Shown piece by piece: positions 48,843 through 61,315 of a stretch of 64,000 bases of DNA. Each line of letters opens with the position of its first letter. The first letter of the stretch is position 1. A model generated the notes under the pieces. It was not told the DNA's origin. It saw only the letters and a program-made list of their open reading frames with translations, and made no database searches. The position numbers were made by a program, and so were the translations under genes. Where the stretch lies: positions 8,556,001 through 8,620,000 of the forward strand of contig NC_063156.1 in the NCBI RefSeq assembly GCF_020921035.1, in the 5' to 3' direction. This stretch comes from Rhodamnia argentea (Eukaryota; Streptophyta; Magnoliopsida; Myrtales; Myrtaceae).

Positions 48843-49530
48843 CATTTTCTTTAAACATGTTAAACAAGAAATGTCCATTCGTGTGCATCCGAAAGGTTAC
48901 ACTCCACGTCGTGTTCCTAATTGTGCTGAAATTCCACTCTTATATGCCTCCTCGTTTCAAAACTGAGAGAGATTTGATGTTCAGAAATCTGCTGTGAAGT
49001 AATACGAAGAAATTCTTCTTCAATGCCTGTGTGTTGGAGATTAGTACGCAAGACTTTTGAGTTTGACTTTACAGGCACAAGTTCCAGTCACCTTTAGCTT
49101 AAAAAAGTTGTCTTTAGAGTTTCCTGGTCTCGCCCACAAGACATTTATGTATGGTCTTCCTTGTCCCACCCACAAAGACACTGTAGATTGTATATTACTA
49201 GCTGAACAAAATTCTATGCACGTTAAAGCTGTGGCTTTGTAGGATTTGAAATGGGATGACAACTCGTTAGATCACAATGGAACTTCCTCTTATTGTATTC
49301 ACTTCTTTTTTTCTCAAGTTTTATTGTTCTCTTCAAACAAGTTTCCTTCATCCTTGATACTCATATTTTAGATGACCTATTTGTCCGTATTTGCTTCTTA
49401 AGTGGAAAGATAATTGATCTGTGATTTTTCGATTTGTGCTTGTTGGTGATCTGCGATTAGATGTTGAACCCTCATATTATCTTCCAATTTTTCTCATGTT
49501 GCTGTAGGGGCTGCTTGAGTCGTAGACAAT
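48843..49530 (+). other. Probable 5' leader intron of CMC2-like gene
   Basis: A leader exon near 48190-48224 (donor GTACTC) and an acceptor at TTGCTGTAG (about 49500-49507) are plausible. The stretch between has no recognised gene. This is an inference, as no transcript can be seen. Confidence 0.4.
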
Positions 49531-50982
49531 ATGCATCCCCCTCTAACATTGCACCGTCATCCAATGTGTGCTGAAGTAAGTCTATTATGCTTTTCAGTTT
49601 ACTTAACAGCTTAAAAATGCTCCTGCTATCTGTATTTTGTTGGTTTCTGAGGATCAATGGCTTAGTTTGGAAGATTCTCGTCAAGATCTTGTGTCACCTC
49701 AATTTGTGAAAAAAATTAATGCATCTTTACTTTAATTTGCCTGAAATATGCTTGTTGTGCATGGAAGGGCTCTCCGGCTCCTTTCTTCTTTTTTATCTTT
49801 GTAGGATAAGTGGGATTGTTCTTTCAAAATTCACCTCAAGTTTTCTTAGGTTAGTAAGCGGATATGCTTTTGTATTTCATTCTTTTAGTAACACCGTGAA
49901 TAGTATCAAGGACAGAAAGCACATTTTTCCAAGAGGTACTATTAAAACTTGATGTTTTAGTTTTAATCATCATTTTTCTGCATGTGTGATCAACTTGCTG
50001 GACATAAGACCACAGTGATTCTGTTAGCAGCAGTTTTAAAAGGTTAAAATCAAAGAAATTCTGTATATTATGTATTATGTCCCCTATAATAGAACTACTG
50101 GACTGGATTGTCCTGATGCCAAAGTATTCTAAGGAAGTCTCCTGATCTTTTGTAATTTTTGGGATCAGTAGCTGGATCTTTTCATTTTCCTGTTTGCTCC
50201 GTACTGAATGCATCTTAGTGGATTCTTTTCTATGATCTCATCATGGATGATGAATCTGTGCACAGAGTCATTTACAAGATTGATGGAGCTATGTTACTTC
50301 CCCCCCTGGAAAGGTTGTGAAAAAATCTGTACTGTCTTGTTAAAAAATTAACCAACATTTTCTAAGAAAGGTTGCTGTTCCAAGTTTGAAAGAGGTCTCT
50401 CTGTGATTCGATCAATTAAAGGATATTAACTTTGGTTACCAAGAAAAGGAAAATTGTATTTGCAATAACCTTTTTTGGCAGTGAACTAGAAATCCCCTAA
50501 TCAATTTGCTAACTATTGATTAAGCACATGCCCGCACTGCATAAAGCACAGTATTTTGGACACACACTCGATACTTCGATGGGGTTCATCATCAGGCAAA
50601 ATGCATAACTTAAATGCATAAATCCCAGTGACAATCGTTCTGTCTTTAGTTAGAAAACTGGACAAGTGCTAACTGAAGTTTTCATTTGCTGCAGATAATT
50701 GAACAGTTTCAACAGTGTCACTTAGACCATCCCCTTGCAAAATTTTTCGGCGAATGTACCGACCTAAAAATAAAGCTCGATCGCTGTTTTCGGGCAGAGG
50801 TGAGGCTTTTATTTTAGTGAAAAGGTTATCATTCAGTGTTGTGAACTTTCAATTAATTTTGTTGCATGATTCCAATATTTCTATAGAAAGCCGTGAAACG
50901 AAAGGTGAACTTTGAAGAGAGCAAGAAACTGAGAGAGAGGCTGCAAGCTTATAGAAAGGAAACGGCTGAGACAAGTCAATGA
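49531..50982 (+). CDS. CMC2: COX assembly mitochondrial protein 2-like (CMC2), twin CX9C
   Basis: Three exons, 49531-49575, 50695-50799 and 50887-50982, give 81 residues in continuous phase. The sequence MHPPLTLHRHPMCAE then IIEQFQQCH and FFGECTDLKIKLDRCFRAE matches the plant CMC2/Cmc1-like family. Cys13-x9-Cys23 and Cys36-x9-Cys46 make the twin CX9C motif of intermembrane-space proteins folded by the Mia40 relay. The basic C-terminal helix KAVKRKVNFEESKKLRERLQ follows. The family takes part in copper delivery and assembly of cytochrome c oxidase. The length is normal and no cysteine is missing. The gene faces away from WDR70 across about 1 kb plus a leader. Confidence 0.93.
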
Positions 50983-52058
50983 ACAGAGATACTCTGCAAG
51001 ATTAGTCCTTAGTAATGGAGTGACTTCTAATTTGAATCAGAATATTGTACAATTGAGGGAGTTTGATTTTTGAGAATTTTGCGCCAGAGAAATTTGTAAC
51101 AGCATATTCTTCTCTGTAGATTCCTGGAAAAATAAAAGAAGCTTCAACACCATAAACACGAAATTTGTAGGGAAACTTTTGCATGGAAAAAGAGAGCTCT
51201 GGAAGCTACAGTGGGGCAAATCTTCAGGATGTTCCTACATGTAGTACTAGGCATGCTGAATTGAAGAACATTTACGGAATAATGTCAACATGATTATGAA
51301 AGTTTGAAACCAAAAGTGATGGTTCTCTGCCCTTTGGCTTTAGACACATTAATTGTTTGGTCAGTACACTTCTGTCTATTGGCATGCTCTATTCTTCGCG
51401 TGCATTGATTCATGCGGCGGTTGTGGCTCGGTCTTTGTATCCTACTTATGTTGTTCATTCTTGCGCGTTAGATTTTACAAGTTCCCTTGGTGGACAAGAT
51501 TAGCGCATATTTATCCAACACACAAGCTCTTCCCTAGTAAGGAAAGATTCGCTTAGGCGACGGAATTCGAAGCTAAGGAGTAGTGATGCTAGGGAGGGAA
51601 CCAGATGAATTGCATATCACTACCGTTTTTTGGCGTAACCCGAATTGCGTAGCCCCACCCAATACTGATGTCATCTTACTTCTTTAACGTTCAATCTTCA
51701 TCAAGCCAAATTGAGAATGAACAGGACGAAACTAAGTACTCTTTTGATAGCGGATGTTTTTGGTATCATTGTCCTTGTTCTTCTCTTTGCACAAGCTCTG
51801 TGAGATAAGTAAATGAGAACACTTGTTTGAGGAGATCCAGTAAAGGAAAATTTGCTTATCTTAAGCAAACAGTACACATTGAAAACGAGTGCCTGTTATT
51901 TTTTTTTTCTTTTTGGTAATTTCAAGTAAATTTGAAACAGCATAAAAAATTTCGAAAGAGTTCAAGGACGTGATCGAATCAATAGAAAGTTCGGGGGCGA
52001 TACGGGTCATTAAATAAAAGTTTAGGGTTTTAAGTGCATCGGTCGAAAGTTTAGAAGC
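50983..52058. other. Intergenic region between CMC2 and AADC gene 1
   Basis: It holds the CMC2 3' UTR and AT-rich DNA. Several short open frames have no family match. A diverged GTTCA/AAATTTTAG-type repeat fragment is suspected near 51930-52080. Confidence 0.4.
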
Positions 52059-52164
52059 CACGTGACCCGTCAGGCAAAAATATGGGGATTATTTGCGATG
52101 TCACGTGATTCACGTGAGTAGGAAAGGCCAAATTGAAATTGGTCTTTGGATTTCACGTGGTCAA
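52059..52164 (+). promoter_or_regulatory. Cluster of four G-box (CACGTG) sites upstream of AADC gene 1
   Basis: CACGTG occurs at 52059-52064, 52102-52107, 52111-52116 and 52154-52159. The last is followed directly by GTCAAC, which contains the reverse of the W-box core TTGAC. G-boxes bind bZIP and bHLH factors in light, ABA and jasmonate responses. Placement 280-380 bp before the translation start suits a proximal promoter. Function is inferred. Confidence 0.6.
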
Positions 52165-52384
52165 CGCATTGTCGCGAAATTAATGCACTCTTCGCCGCCT
52201 TCTCCCACACATACCCGTCTTTCCCTCCCTCCCTCCTCTCCCGGCACACGCACGCTCGCCGTTGAGACTCGCCGCCGAGATGGAGAGCCGGCGACCGCGA
52301 TAAAGCCGCATTCCTCACGAGAGCGAAGAAAGGCCAACCGGAGTCCCGTTCTCGACGTTCCCTTCTCACCCCATCGCACTCTCT

Positions 52385-52404
52385 TCTCTCTCTCTCTCTC
52401 TCTC
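52385..52404. repeat. (TC)n microsatellite in AADC gene 1 leader
   Basis: About ten TC units, 32 bp before the split start codon. The tract is missing from the equivalent part of AADC gene 2. Confidence 0.9.
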
Positions 52405-52435
52405 CTTCCTTTCAACGTTCTGCTTCATCGGAGTT

Positions 52436-55400
52436 ATGTAAGTGATGGTCGCGGTGCTTGGTACATTGCCAGGAGTTACTGCTCGGTTCGAGTTCGTTTG
52501 CGTGATGAAGAGTGTCGGTGATGCTGATCCAATCGTTTATCGTCTCTTTGCTTCGGTTGTTGCAAAATGCAGGGAGGGAGAGTTGAAGCCGATGGATGCG
52601 GAGCAGCTGAGAGAGAATGCACATAGGATGGTGGATTTCATCGCGGACTACTACAAGTCCATCGAGAGCTTCCCCGTCCTCAGCCAAGTCGAGGTTTCCG
52701 TCCCCTTCTCGTCTCCTTCATTTCGCATCTCCATGTTATAGTTGACTGGGAGTTGTTGCGCGTGCGAGAGAGAGAGAGATGGTTACTACGCATATGGAGT
52801 TTCTACGGTAACTTTCATAAATGGTGCTGATGAGTGATGACAGATAGACATATATAGAAGTGGGAAATGCTTTCATGTACTATCAGGGATGGTACAATCT
52901 CAATCTAGATTCACGTACCATGGCCGCTCGTTTTGCATAAAATGCTCGTTAATTAACAGATCATGTGGTCAGAAATAACTGACGGTAATGTCCTACTGTC
53001 ACGCTAGCAGCTTACTATAGAAGTGATAGTGGTCCCAAAACTTCGAGTTAAACCTTTTCTTTTGTTTCTTTCTCTAAGCACGTGAGAGTTATGGCTAAGA
53101 AAGTCAATCTGGTTCCTCCATGCAGCCTGGCTATTTACATAAACTTCTTCCAGATTCTGCGCCTGATTGTCCTGAATCGTTGCAACAAGTTCTTGAAGGT
53201 GTGGTTCTCCTGCTGCTCTTCTTCATAAGATCATGATGGGTCAAACTTGGGCAGTTTTCATATGGATTCTTAACTTATACTTGCAGCAATATTTCTAACT
53301 TGGAAATCCCGGATTGCATTTTTTTTTTTGTTCAAAACTTGGAGTGTACCTATCTTTTGCAGTCAAATGGGTCTTTGCGGATTAGATTGTATATGAAGGC
53401 AAACAGAGAGACCATGTAACGCTTGCCAATTGATAAGTTAGTTAAAGTAGCTGTTAATCTAAATAAAGTATCTCTCTTTCTCTATTATATGACTGCAGAT
53501 GTACAGGCAAAAATATTACCTGGGATGACCCATTGGCAGAGTCCAAATTATTTTGCATATTATCCTTCTAACAGCAGTATAGCCGGTTTCATGGGAGAGA
53601 TGCTCAGTGCTGGCCTCAACATTGTTGGCTTCAGCTGGATTACTTCCCCTGCTGCAACAGAACTCGAAATGATAGTTCTGGATTGGCTCGCTAAACTTCT
53701 CAATCTGCCTGATGACTTCCTTTCAACAGGTCAGTTTGTGTGCTAACAATCTCGATGGCATCAAATGTCCTGGTTCTTCTTAAATTACCATATGACATGA
53801 AAATAAAAAAATTACTTCTCTTCATTTAATCAGTCGGTTGCAGAATCACTTCTGTCCTGCTCATGATGAGTACTGAAGAAGAAATTGAATAAACTATTGC
53901 ATTTTTGGCTTCAATGTTACACCATGAACGGTTTTCATTTCACATGTGAAATGTATAATAAGATTTGTGGACGTGATCTACATCCAATGAAAAACGGAAA
54001 CATCCCCTGCCATTCCTTATTTAGTTTGCATATTTGATGATTTCTGCTTTCTTATGAAGGTAAAGGTGTTATACTTTCTGCAAGTTATTTCAAATTGTAT
54101 GTAATGAGTTAAGAATGAGGGTCATTAACTTGATTATGCAGTGACTATAATGCATACAACTTCTGAGAAATTTATCTTCTGCATTTAAAGCTGAAAGTTT
54201 TAGCTTATAGAAAACTGATATCATTGAAACCAGGGATATAAAGCAATGGAAGCTGCAGTATACTTGACATGCTAGACATGCGCCAAATATTTCAAAGCCT
54301 TCAAAAAACCTCTTTCTAAAAGTCCAAAACTACGTGCCATTTTGGATAGCTTACTAACAAGTATGACGATGCAGGACCAGGTGGTGGGGTAATACAGGGT
54401 ACTGCAAGTGAAGCTGCTCTAGTAGTTCTATTGGCTGCTCGAGATAAGTTCTTAAGTAGAATAGGGAAAAGTTCCCTGGATAAGCTTGTTGTTTATTATT
54501 CTGACCAGACCCACTCGTCCTTGCAAAAAGCATGCCAGGTATTCTTGCGGGCACTCTCTTGTGTATCCCTGGGAATAATACAAGACAATTTCCTCATGAA
54601 AGAAGCCAGTGGCTAGTTCACCTAGGAGGAACTAATCTCTATGGTTCATTTACTAACTAAAATATATGATTGCTAATGCATTAGGGACCTACTTCTGTTC
54701 TTCAGCTGATATTTGATATACGACACAGGATAGGATGCTTTAGTGCTGAAACATGAAATGGTCAAACCAGGAAAGTAGATCTATGAGTGATATTATACTT
54801 GATTTGGTTATAACTTTATGAGGATATCTTGTCATTGGATTTAACGGGAAGGCCGAGAAATGTAGGGTTCAATATGTATGAAGGAAAGGCTAATAGGTTT
54901 TCCAAGAATTCTGAGAGGAGTTTTGCAAAAATCCTTAAGTTTTACAATGTTGTAGTCTTTAATTTTTGTGTTGAACATTTACACTTTTCTTTCAAATAGT
55001 ATGCTCAAACATTTAGATGTGTTATCAGATTAATGTCCTGGCCCGAATTTGTGGAAAGTTAAACAAGAATGTTATCTATAAAAGCAAGCATTCTTAAGCT
55101 TATACCGGATAGGATGATTTTCTGCAGTCCTGTAAGGAGAGCTTTATAGCTCTGAGATATTCCATTTGATTAAGCACATTTTCCCTTTAAAGTGCTGGAT
55201 TTCAGTCCTCGAACCCTTGATGCCCTCAAAATTTTTCACCAAAAATGTTTCTCCTTCCCTCCTTGTGCTGTTTAGATCTTTTGCTGCTATTTTATTGGTA
55301 AATGAAACAACATTGTGGTTGTGAGTGTTGATGCAGAAGAAGTAGAATGCATCTTCTTCCGCAGCATACACCAAAAAAATGGTAGAAGCTGCAAAAATGG

Positions 55401-58400
55401 TTCTCTAGATCATCTATTTATCTTCAAAAGAATATAGGCTGGTTAGATTATGAACTTGTATTAGTTGAGCATTTTGTTTCTATATTTCATGGCAGATAGC
55501 AGGTATCTATCCAGAGAACTGTAGGGTTCTACAAACAGATGCTTCTACCAACTATGCAGTCTCTCCTGATTTACTTAATGAAGTGATTTCTCAGGACCTA
55601 TCCACTGGCTTAGTTCCCTTCTTTTTGTGTGCTACAGTGAGTAATGAGCTTGGGATTTGTTCTCATGTTTCTCTTTGTCCATTGGCTTCTTGATGCAGCT
55701 ACATATTAAGCTATTAAGTGTACTGGAGGCTGAGTTCCTATTGGGCTGGTCAAGATAGTAGGAGAACATAACTGAAAAAAATTGCTTTGTGTAAGCTAAT
55801 TAGGTCGATATATCAAAAAGCATGCTTTTCATATACTCAAATACTTTGACAGCCATATACACCATGTAAAGTGTCACCATGACTTTACAATGATATTACA
55901 TGTTTGTTAATTAAACTGTTAGTAGATGGAAGGATGAGACAGTTAAGTGTGGAAGAATCAATGGACTGTTATTGTCCCTTGAGTTGACTTGGTATGCTGA
56001 AGTCTTTTGTGTTAAATCTTTATTGTTAAGTTTTATAGTAGAGACAATTTTTTTTTTTTTTTGGCTAGTGATTGCTATCTAGTTTGAATTCATTTTCTAC
56101 TTACCTACACTAAAATATCAATCAAGTTGAGAATCTTCAATTTATGTTCAGGTTGGTACAACCTCTTCAACGGCAGTGGATCCCTTGCCTGCACTATCAA
56201 CAGTTGCTAAGGTGAGGGCATCTGATATTGTATGGTTGTGTGCTTCTTATGAAGGTCTAAATTTTGGCCTAAGTTGTCAAACCTGGTTTGCAATGTCTTA
56301 AGGTTGATCCAGCATTATACTTACTTTATGCTCTACATGTCTTAAATGCTTTGACTCGATGCCACATTCCAAGAGGTTAAACTTATTGCTTAAAGTTGAG
56401 GTACCCAATATCGAATATATACTCCAACGTTTTATCCTACTTTTGCTCTTTCCTTGTTCTTATCTGCTTATAAAGAACTATTTATTTTCAAACACAAGTT
56501 AACTAGCGTTTTTGTATAGTATGAGAGCTGATCAGATCAGGGTTTACCAGAGCAATCTGTTTAATAACATAAAGGTTTTTTTGCATTCTGGTTTTATATA
56601 TTTTTATTTTTATATATTTATTTTTATTTTTATATAATTATTTCTTTTCTCTCAATTGGTCTTGCTTTTATTTTATTTGTTTTTGAGTTCATCGACCACC
56701 GACCCCAACTAGTTTGGGATGAAGGTGATGTAGATGTTGATGTTGATGTTGATGATGGTTTTATGATCCATTCATTGTATGAGAAAAGCATCTCTCAATG
56801 GGGAATTTTACAAATTTTTTCAGAGAAATGGAATGTGGTTCCATATTGATGCTGCATATGCTGGAAGTGCTTGTATTTGTCCTGAATATCGGCCTTACAT
56901 TGACGGCGTTGAAGATGCTGATTCGTTCAACATGAATGCGCATAAGTGGTTTCTGACAAATTTTGATTGCTCGGCACTCTGGGTAAAAGTAAGCCATATG
57001 CTTTCTAAATGTCATCTATTGATGAGATTGATTCTCCTTATCCTTGTGTTTGCGATGACTCTCCTACTTGTCTATATCCTTGTTTATACTGCCCTTTTTC
57101 TTTTTTATCAGTTTGAACAGAGGTGGCAGGTCTAAATCCTGTAGTCAAAGTGAACTTGTTATGCTTAAATTGTCTTCCCTTAAGATTCTATCGAAGATAT
57201 CCTTTAATATAGTCAATGGTACTGTTTTAATACAATTACATGGCGCTGAATGAGTCTTTTTCATCGTGAGCCGTGGCTAAGCATGTGAGAAAACAGAGCA
57301 TGCAACACTTTGAACTCCTCATGGGGCAAGTGACAGCGTTACCACTGTATTTTTTTCTTCTTCCGAATAATGCATTCTAGGGAATGATTTTATTGTGTTT
57401 TCCACTCAAATGGTCAGTCAAATTACAAATAACGGAGGATTGGAGCATGGTTTTTATTATTTGGTTATCCACTTCGGAATATATTTAGCTGTATCTCTTT
57501 TAGCATGAGCTTTCAAGGTTCCTTGAGATATAAGATTCATTGTCTTGTCTGTGTTCTAAAAGAATGATTCCTAGTATAGTTCATCTAATAAGAATGCAAT
57601 AACATGATTAAGATTGATCTTTCTAATAAGTGAACATATTGACAAAGTTCATTGACCATTTTTGGCATCTACGGAGCCACCCATTCCTTTGTTGGGTAGT
57701 TGTATGTGCATCTTCTCAATCGATAGATCTTGCCCCGTTGGCTAAGGGAAAGAAATTAGTAGCATCTTGCCTTCATTCCTGCTACAGATATAATCGAGCG
57801 CTTAGACCTGATTGAAGTTCACATGTACTCTCAGTACAAAACTCTGCCACAGAGACAGGAAAGTTCCTTGAGATAATGATGGGGATCAAGGTGGTAAACA
57901 TTGTTACCAAAGAAGTGGCTTGTTTGTCTTGGCTGTGCATCTTTCTGAGGATTAAGGAACTAGGATAAAGCAAATTTTCCTATGTTGAGGGCATCATTTT
58001 TTGCTAATATTTCTAGTCTCATACACAAAGTGCTCTACATTGCAGACCAAGAAAGTTCTCCACAAGTCATTTTCCATGATGTTTAAACTATTATCAAAGT
58101 TCCTTATTGTGCAGTCATTAAGTCTATCGGAAATCCTTCTTGACAATTCTGCAGAAAAACTCGGCTGTTACAAAGTCTTTGAATATATGTGAATTTGCTG
58201 ATTCTTGTCCTCCTTTGGACATTGACATCCTCGAGGAACATTCTTTTATCCAAATAGTGCAATTGCATGTCATTTGCCTTTATGTTTCCTCTCAAGTTCT
58301 ATTTGTTTTTTTTACCAGGACAGAAATGCATTGATTCAGGCCCTTTCTACCAATCCAGAGTACCTAAAGAACAAGGTAATGTTTTGCGAAGATTTATGTG

Positions 58401-60001
58401 TCGCTATGTCCTTGAAGTTTCATGGAAAAGTAGATATTGAATTGGTCTACCATTGGCTCATCACTACCCTCTCTTTTCTCATTATTGCATTGTCCTTTAT
58501 GCTGCAAATTTTTTCAGTGCATTTTCCCCAAACCTTTAATGTTAAGACAGAAATGCAAAGATCCACAAGTATGTAGTCTATGCCTTACGTCTTGGCTTGT
58601 GTTTCTTATTTTGATCTTTTTATGCAAGAGAACAGGAAATTGCATTATACACCAGAAATAATCGCATTTTTACCGTATGCACTTTAGAAAGTTTTTATGA
58701 GTAAAGTACAGATCAAGGGGTCTGCATGTCTTCTAGAACTAATTTGATCAAATAGCTCTTAGATTGCTTTCTTCACTAAAATTTCCTCATGAGCTTTGGA
58801 AACAACTACCATGCGTCTGTGAGACACTACAGAGGTTAGGTCTTGTCTTATGTCAACACTAGGAACATTCAGCATTTTGAAAACATGAACTTTTTTAGTC
58901 TCGGGATTTCCTGATTTCAGTAGAATCCACGTTCTTTTGGAACTGTTGTCCTCAATATAAGATGGATAAGACGGTGCCATACATGTTATATGCTAGTAGT
59001 GCTGCATAGAATTGATTTGAACTGGAAAATGTGGAAGCTTCTTCTTTGTCCTGTTTTACAGTGACAAGACTATCTGCAGGCGTCGCAAGCAAACATGGTT
59101 GTGGATTACAGAGACTGGCAAATTCCTCTTGGGCGTCGTTTTAGGTGGATTTTCTCGACATTTTCTCAACAAGTGCTCGGGTTATGTATGTGATGTGCCT
59201 GTGGGACTGCATGGATCGTTCATGAGATGATTTCTTAGTTTTTTTCCTATTAGCTTATGGATTACGTTGTGTTGATTTATGCTGTTCTTTATAGATCACT
59301 GAAGCTTTGGATGGTTTTACGGCTGTATGGTGTAAAAAATCTTCAGAAGTACCTCAGAAACCACATTGAGCTGGCCAGACAGTTTGAAGGTCTTGTCAGC
59401 CAAGATCCTAGATTTGAGGTAACTGTGTCTGGTTTCTAGGAAATGGTTTTCTCATAAAACGCGGTACATGTTTCTTGACTAATTTGACACCAGCTACACA
59501 CGCCCAAAGGCAGTCGATATTTAAACATATTCATTCAATTTGGAGGGAGAGCGAGAGCGAGAATCATCTCTAGAGCTTGATGTTTTACCAATTGTAATAC
59601 TTCTTTTCCACATTGTATGAGTAGGTTGTCGCCCCTCGAACATTTTCATTGGTCTGTTTCCGTCTACTCTCTCCTGACAATAATGGAGATACAGGAAACA
59701 ACTTGAACCGCGATCTATTAGATGTGGTAAACTCAACTGGGAAAATCTTCATTTCTCACACTGTAAGTTCACTTGTTTTGTCGCAGCATCGAAAGATAGC
59801 AACGCCCTTTTGGCATTCCTGCTTCCTCGTGAAGAAAAGTTACCATCTTTAAGTGTGATGCTGATGCAGGTTCTCTCGGGTAAGTACATCTTACGCTTCG
59901 CAGTCGGGGCTCCATTGACAGAAGAGAGGCATGTTAATGAAGCATGGAAGGTTCTGCAAGATGAGGCATCTAAGCTGCTGGCTACTGTTCCAAATAACTA
60001 A
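52436..60001 (+). CDS. Aromatic amino acid decarboxylase / aldehyde synthase (TyDC/AAS type), gene 1
   Basis: Thirteen exons in perfect phase give 490 residues, the length of Arabidopsis AAS: 52436-52437, 52573-52693, 53126-53198, 53499-53729, 54375-54538, 55496-55636, 56152-56211, 56824-56988, 58319-58375, 59080-59144, 59295-59418, 59625-59762 and 59870-60001. The first intron splits the start codon (AT then G), giving [15 protein letters not shown]. It is a PLP group II decarboxylase: [13 protein letters not shown] substrate region, [20 protein letters not shown] (Asp273 to the pyridine nitrogen) and NMNAHKWFL with Lys305 forming the Schiff base. The loop 339-360 has Tyr348 (VVDYRDWQ), the residue reported for true decarboxylases, where aldehyde synthases carry Phe. 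Gly356 (PLGRRF) is the type reported for indolic rather than phenolic substrates. The likely reaction is conversion of tyrosine, phenylalanine or tryptophan to amine or aldehyde in the cytosol. Substrate is not decidable by eye. Confidence 0.95.
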
Positions 60002-60669
60002 GATGTTCTTGTGCGACATAAATCTCAGGACCGACTCTAATGTTTGCAGAGACCTCAAGGCTTCTCTCCTACTGGGAGAAAATTCGTCAGGCAATTTTCT
60101 TAGAGATGATATGTCCATGTTGCTGTCCTCTGGGTAGCCAAAAGTGTACTAATTCAATCGAAAGCCGATCTGTCAAGCGGCTTTAAAGCACGTACATTCT
60201 TTTAACGGCGAACCGGACTCGACAAAAGAGGAGCCAGGACCAGCGCTTGTACCGCATCGCTCCCAATAGTACTGTTGCGATTCTGATTAAGGGTGTGAAA
60301 TTATATATTTGAAGAAGGGTTGTGATTAGGGAAACAAGTGTGAGTTTTGAGTGTCCAGTCTGGTTCAATCTCTGGTTTAGGCTTTGAAAACCTTTTTCCA
60401 AGACATTGTTTCGTTCAAAGACTGGAAGCTAGTGAATGGGCTCTATTCTCTCAAGTGAGTTATGTGGCCTTTTTCCATTGTCAGAAAAGAAAATCTCCCA
60501 CCAAGGAGGTTCATGGTTAGGGCATATGTAATTATGCATGATAGGTCGATTAAGACAATTCAATCTCGGACGCATGTCATGTGGGAAAATTGTCTTGTTA
60601 ATCTCGAATCTATTATATGGATGTCAATTTAGTCTACTCAAAATCTTCAATGTAATCCTTTCAATCAAT

Positions 60670-60760
60670 ATTTGCCGGAAATTACTGATATGGCAATGTT
60701 CCATGGAGGGTGGCTTATGATGACCTTAGCGCCACACTAGCAATTTCCGGCGAAAATTGA
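60670..60760. repeat. Short palindromic repeat fragment
   Basis: TTTGCCGGAAATTACTGA at the left end and GCAATTTCCGGCGAAAAT at the right end are inverted to each other, about 85 bp apart. It resembles the ends of the GC-core repeats seen near 1360 and 21380. Confidence 0.45.
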
Positions 60761-61284
60761 TAAAAAAGAGTATATTGGAATCTTGCGGAAAAGGCCCAAA
60801 TATCCAAAAGGAAAAAATCGTCGCCAGAGTCCGGCAACCTCCGCGGGTGGCCCTCGCTTTGAAAATCTAATGAAGCAAAATCTCAATAGACGAGACGATT
60901 TGCAAACCGATCGGCCCAAGAATCAGATAAGCCAGAAGGAGAGATATAGATACAAGAAACAATGCTTGGATGGAGGAAACACAGCCGAGAAGAATTGGAA
61001 GCAGAAGGAAGCGGAAGAAAAAAGAAAAGACAAAATATAAAAAGAAAAAAAAAAGAAAGGACCAAAATATAGAAAAAGGGGAAGGCGAAATATAAATAGA
61101 AAAAAATTAAAAAATTAAAAAACGAAAATATCTTTCGATCGTGCCCTTTTTGAAATAGAAAGGGCTATTTAGATTTTATTTGAAATAATGTTTACTTCAG
61201 GCTTTTATTTAAAAAAATGAAAGCATTTCGGATCATTATTTAAAATATTTTTATATTTTTATTCGTGCTATATTCGAGATAAAA

Positions 61285-61315
61285 TGACGTCATCTCCGGT
61301 CAAATGAAATTGACC
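61285..61315 (+). promoter_or_regulatory. TGACGTCA and two W-box cores upstream of AADC gene 2
   Basis: TGACGTCA (61285-61292, a palindromic bZIP/TGA-type site), GGTCAA (61298-61303) and TTGACC (61310-61315) are grouped 320-350 bp before the start codon. The G-box cluster of gene 1 is not present here. Function is inferred. Confidence 0.5.

Noticed and set aside
52445-52600. Continuous frame upstream of the AADC gene 1 MDAEQL, offering an unspliced N-terminus
   Set aside because: The equivalent stretch in gene 2 is out of frame, while the GTAAGT donor and the TGCAG acceptor are conserved in both and give matching spliced starts.
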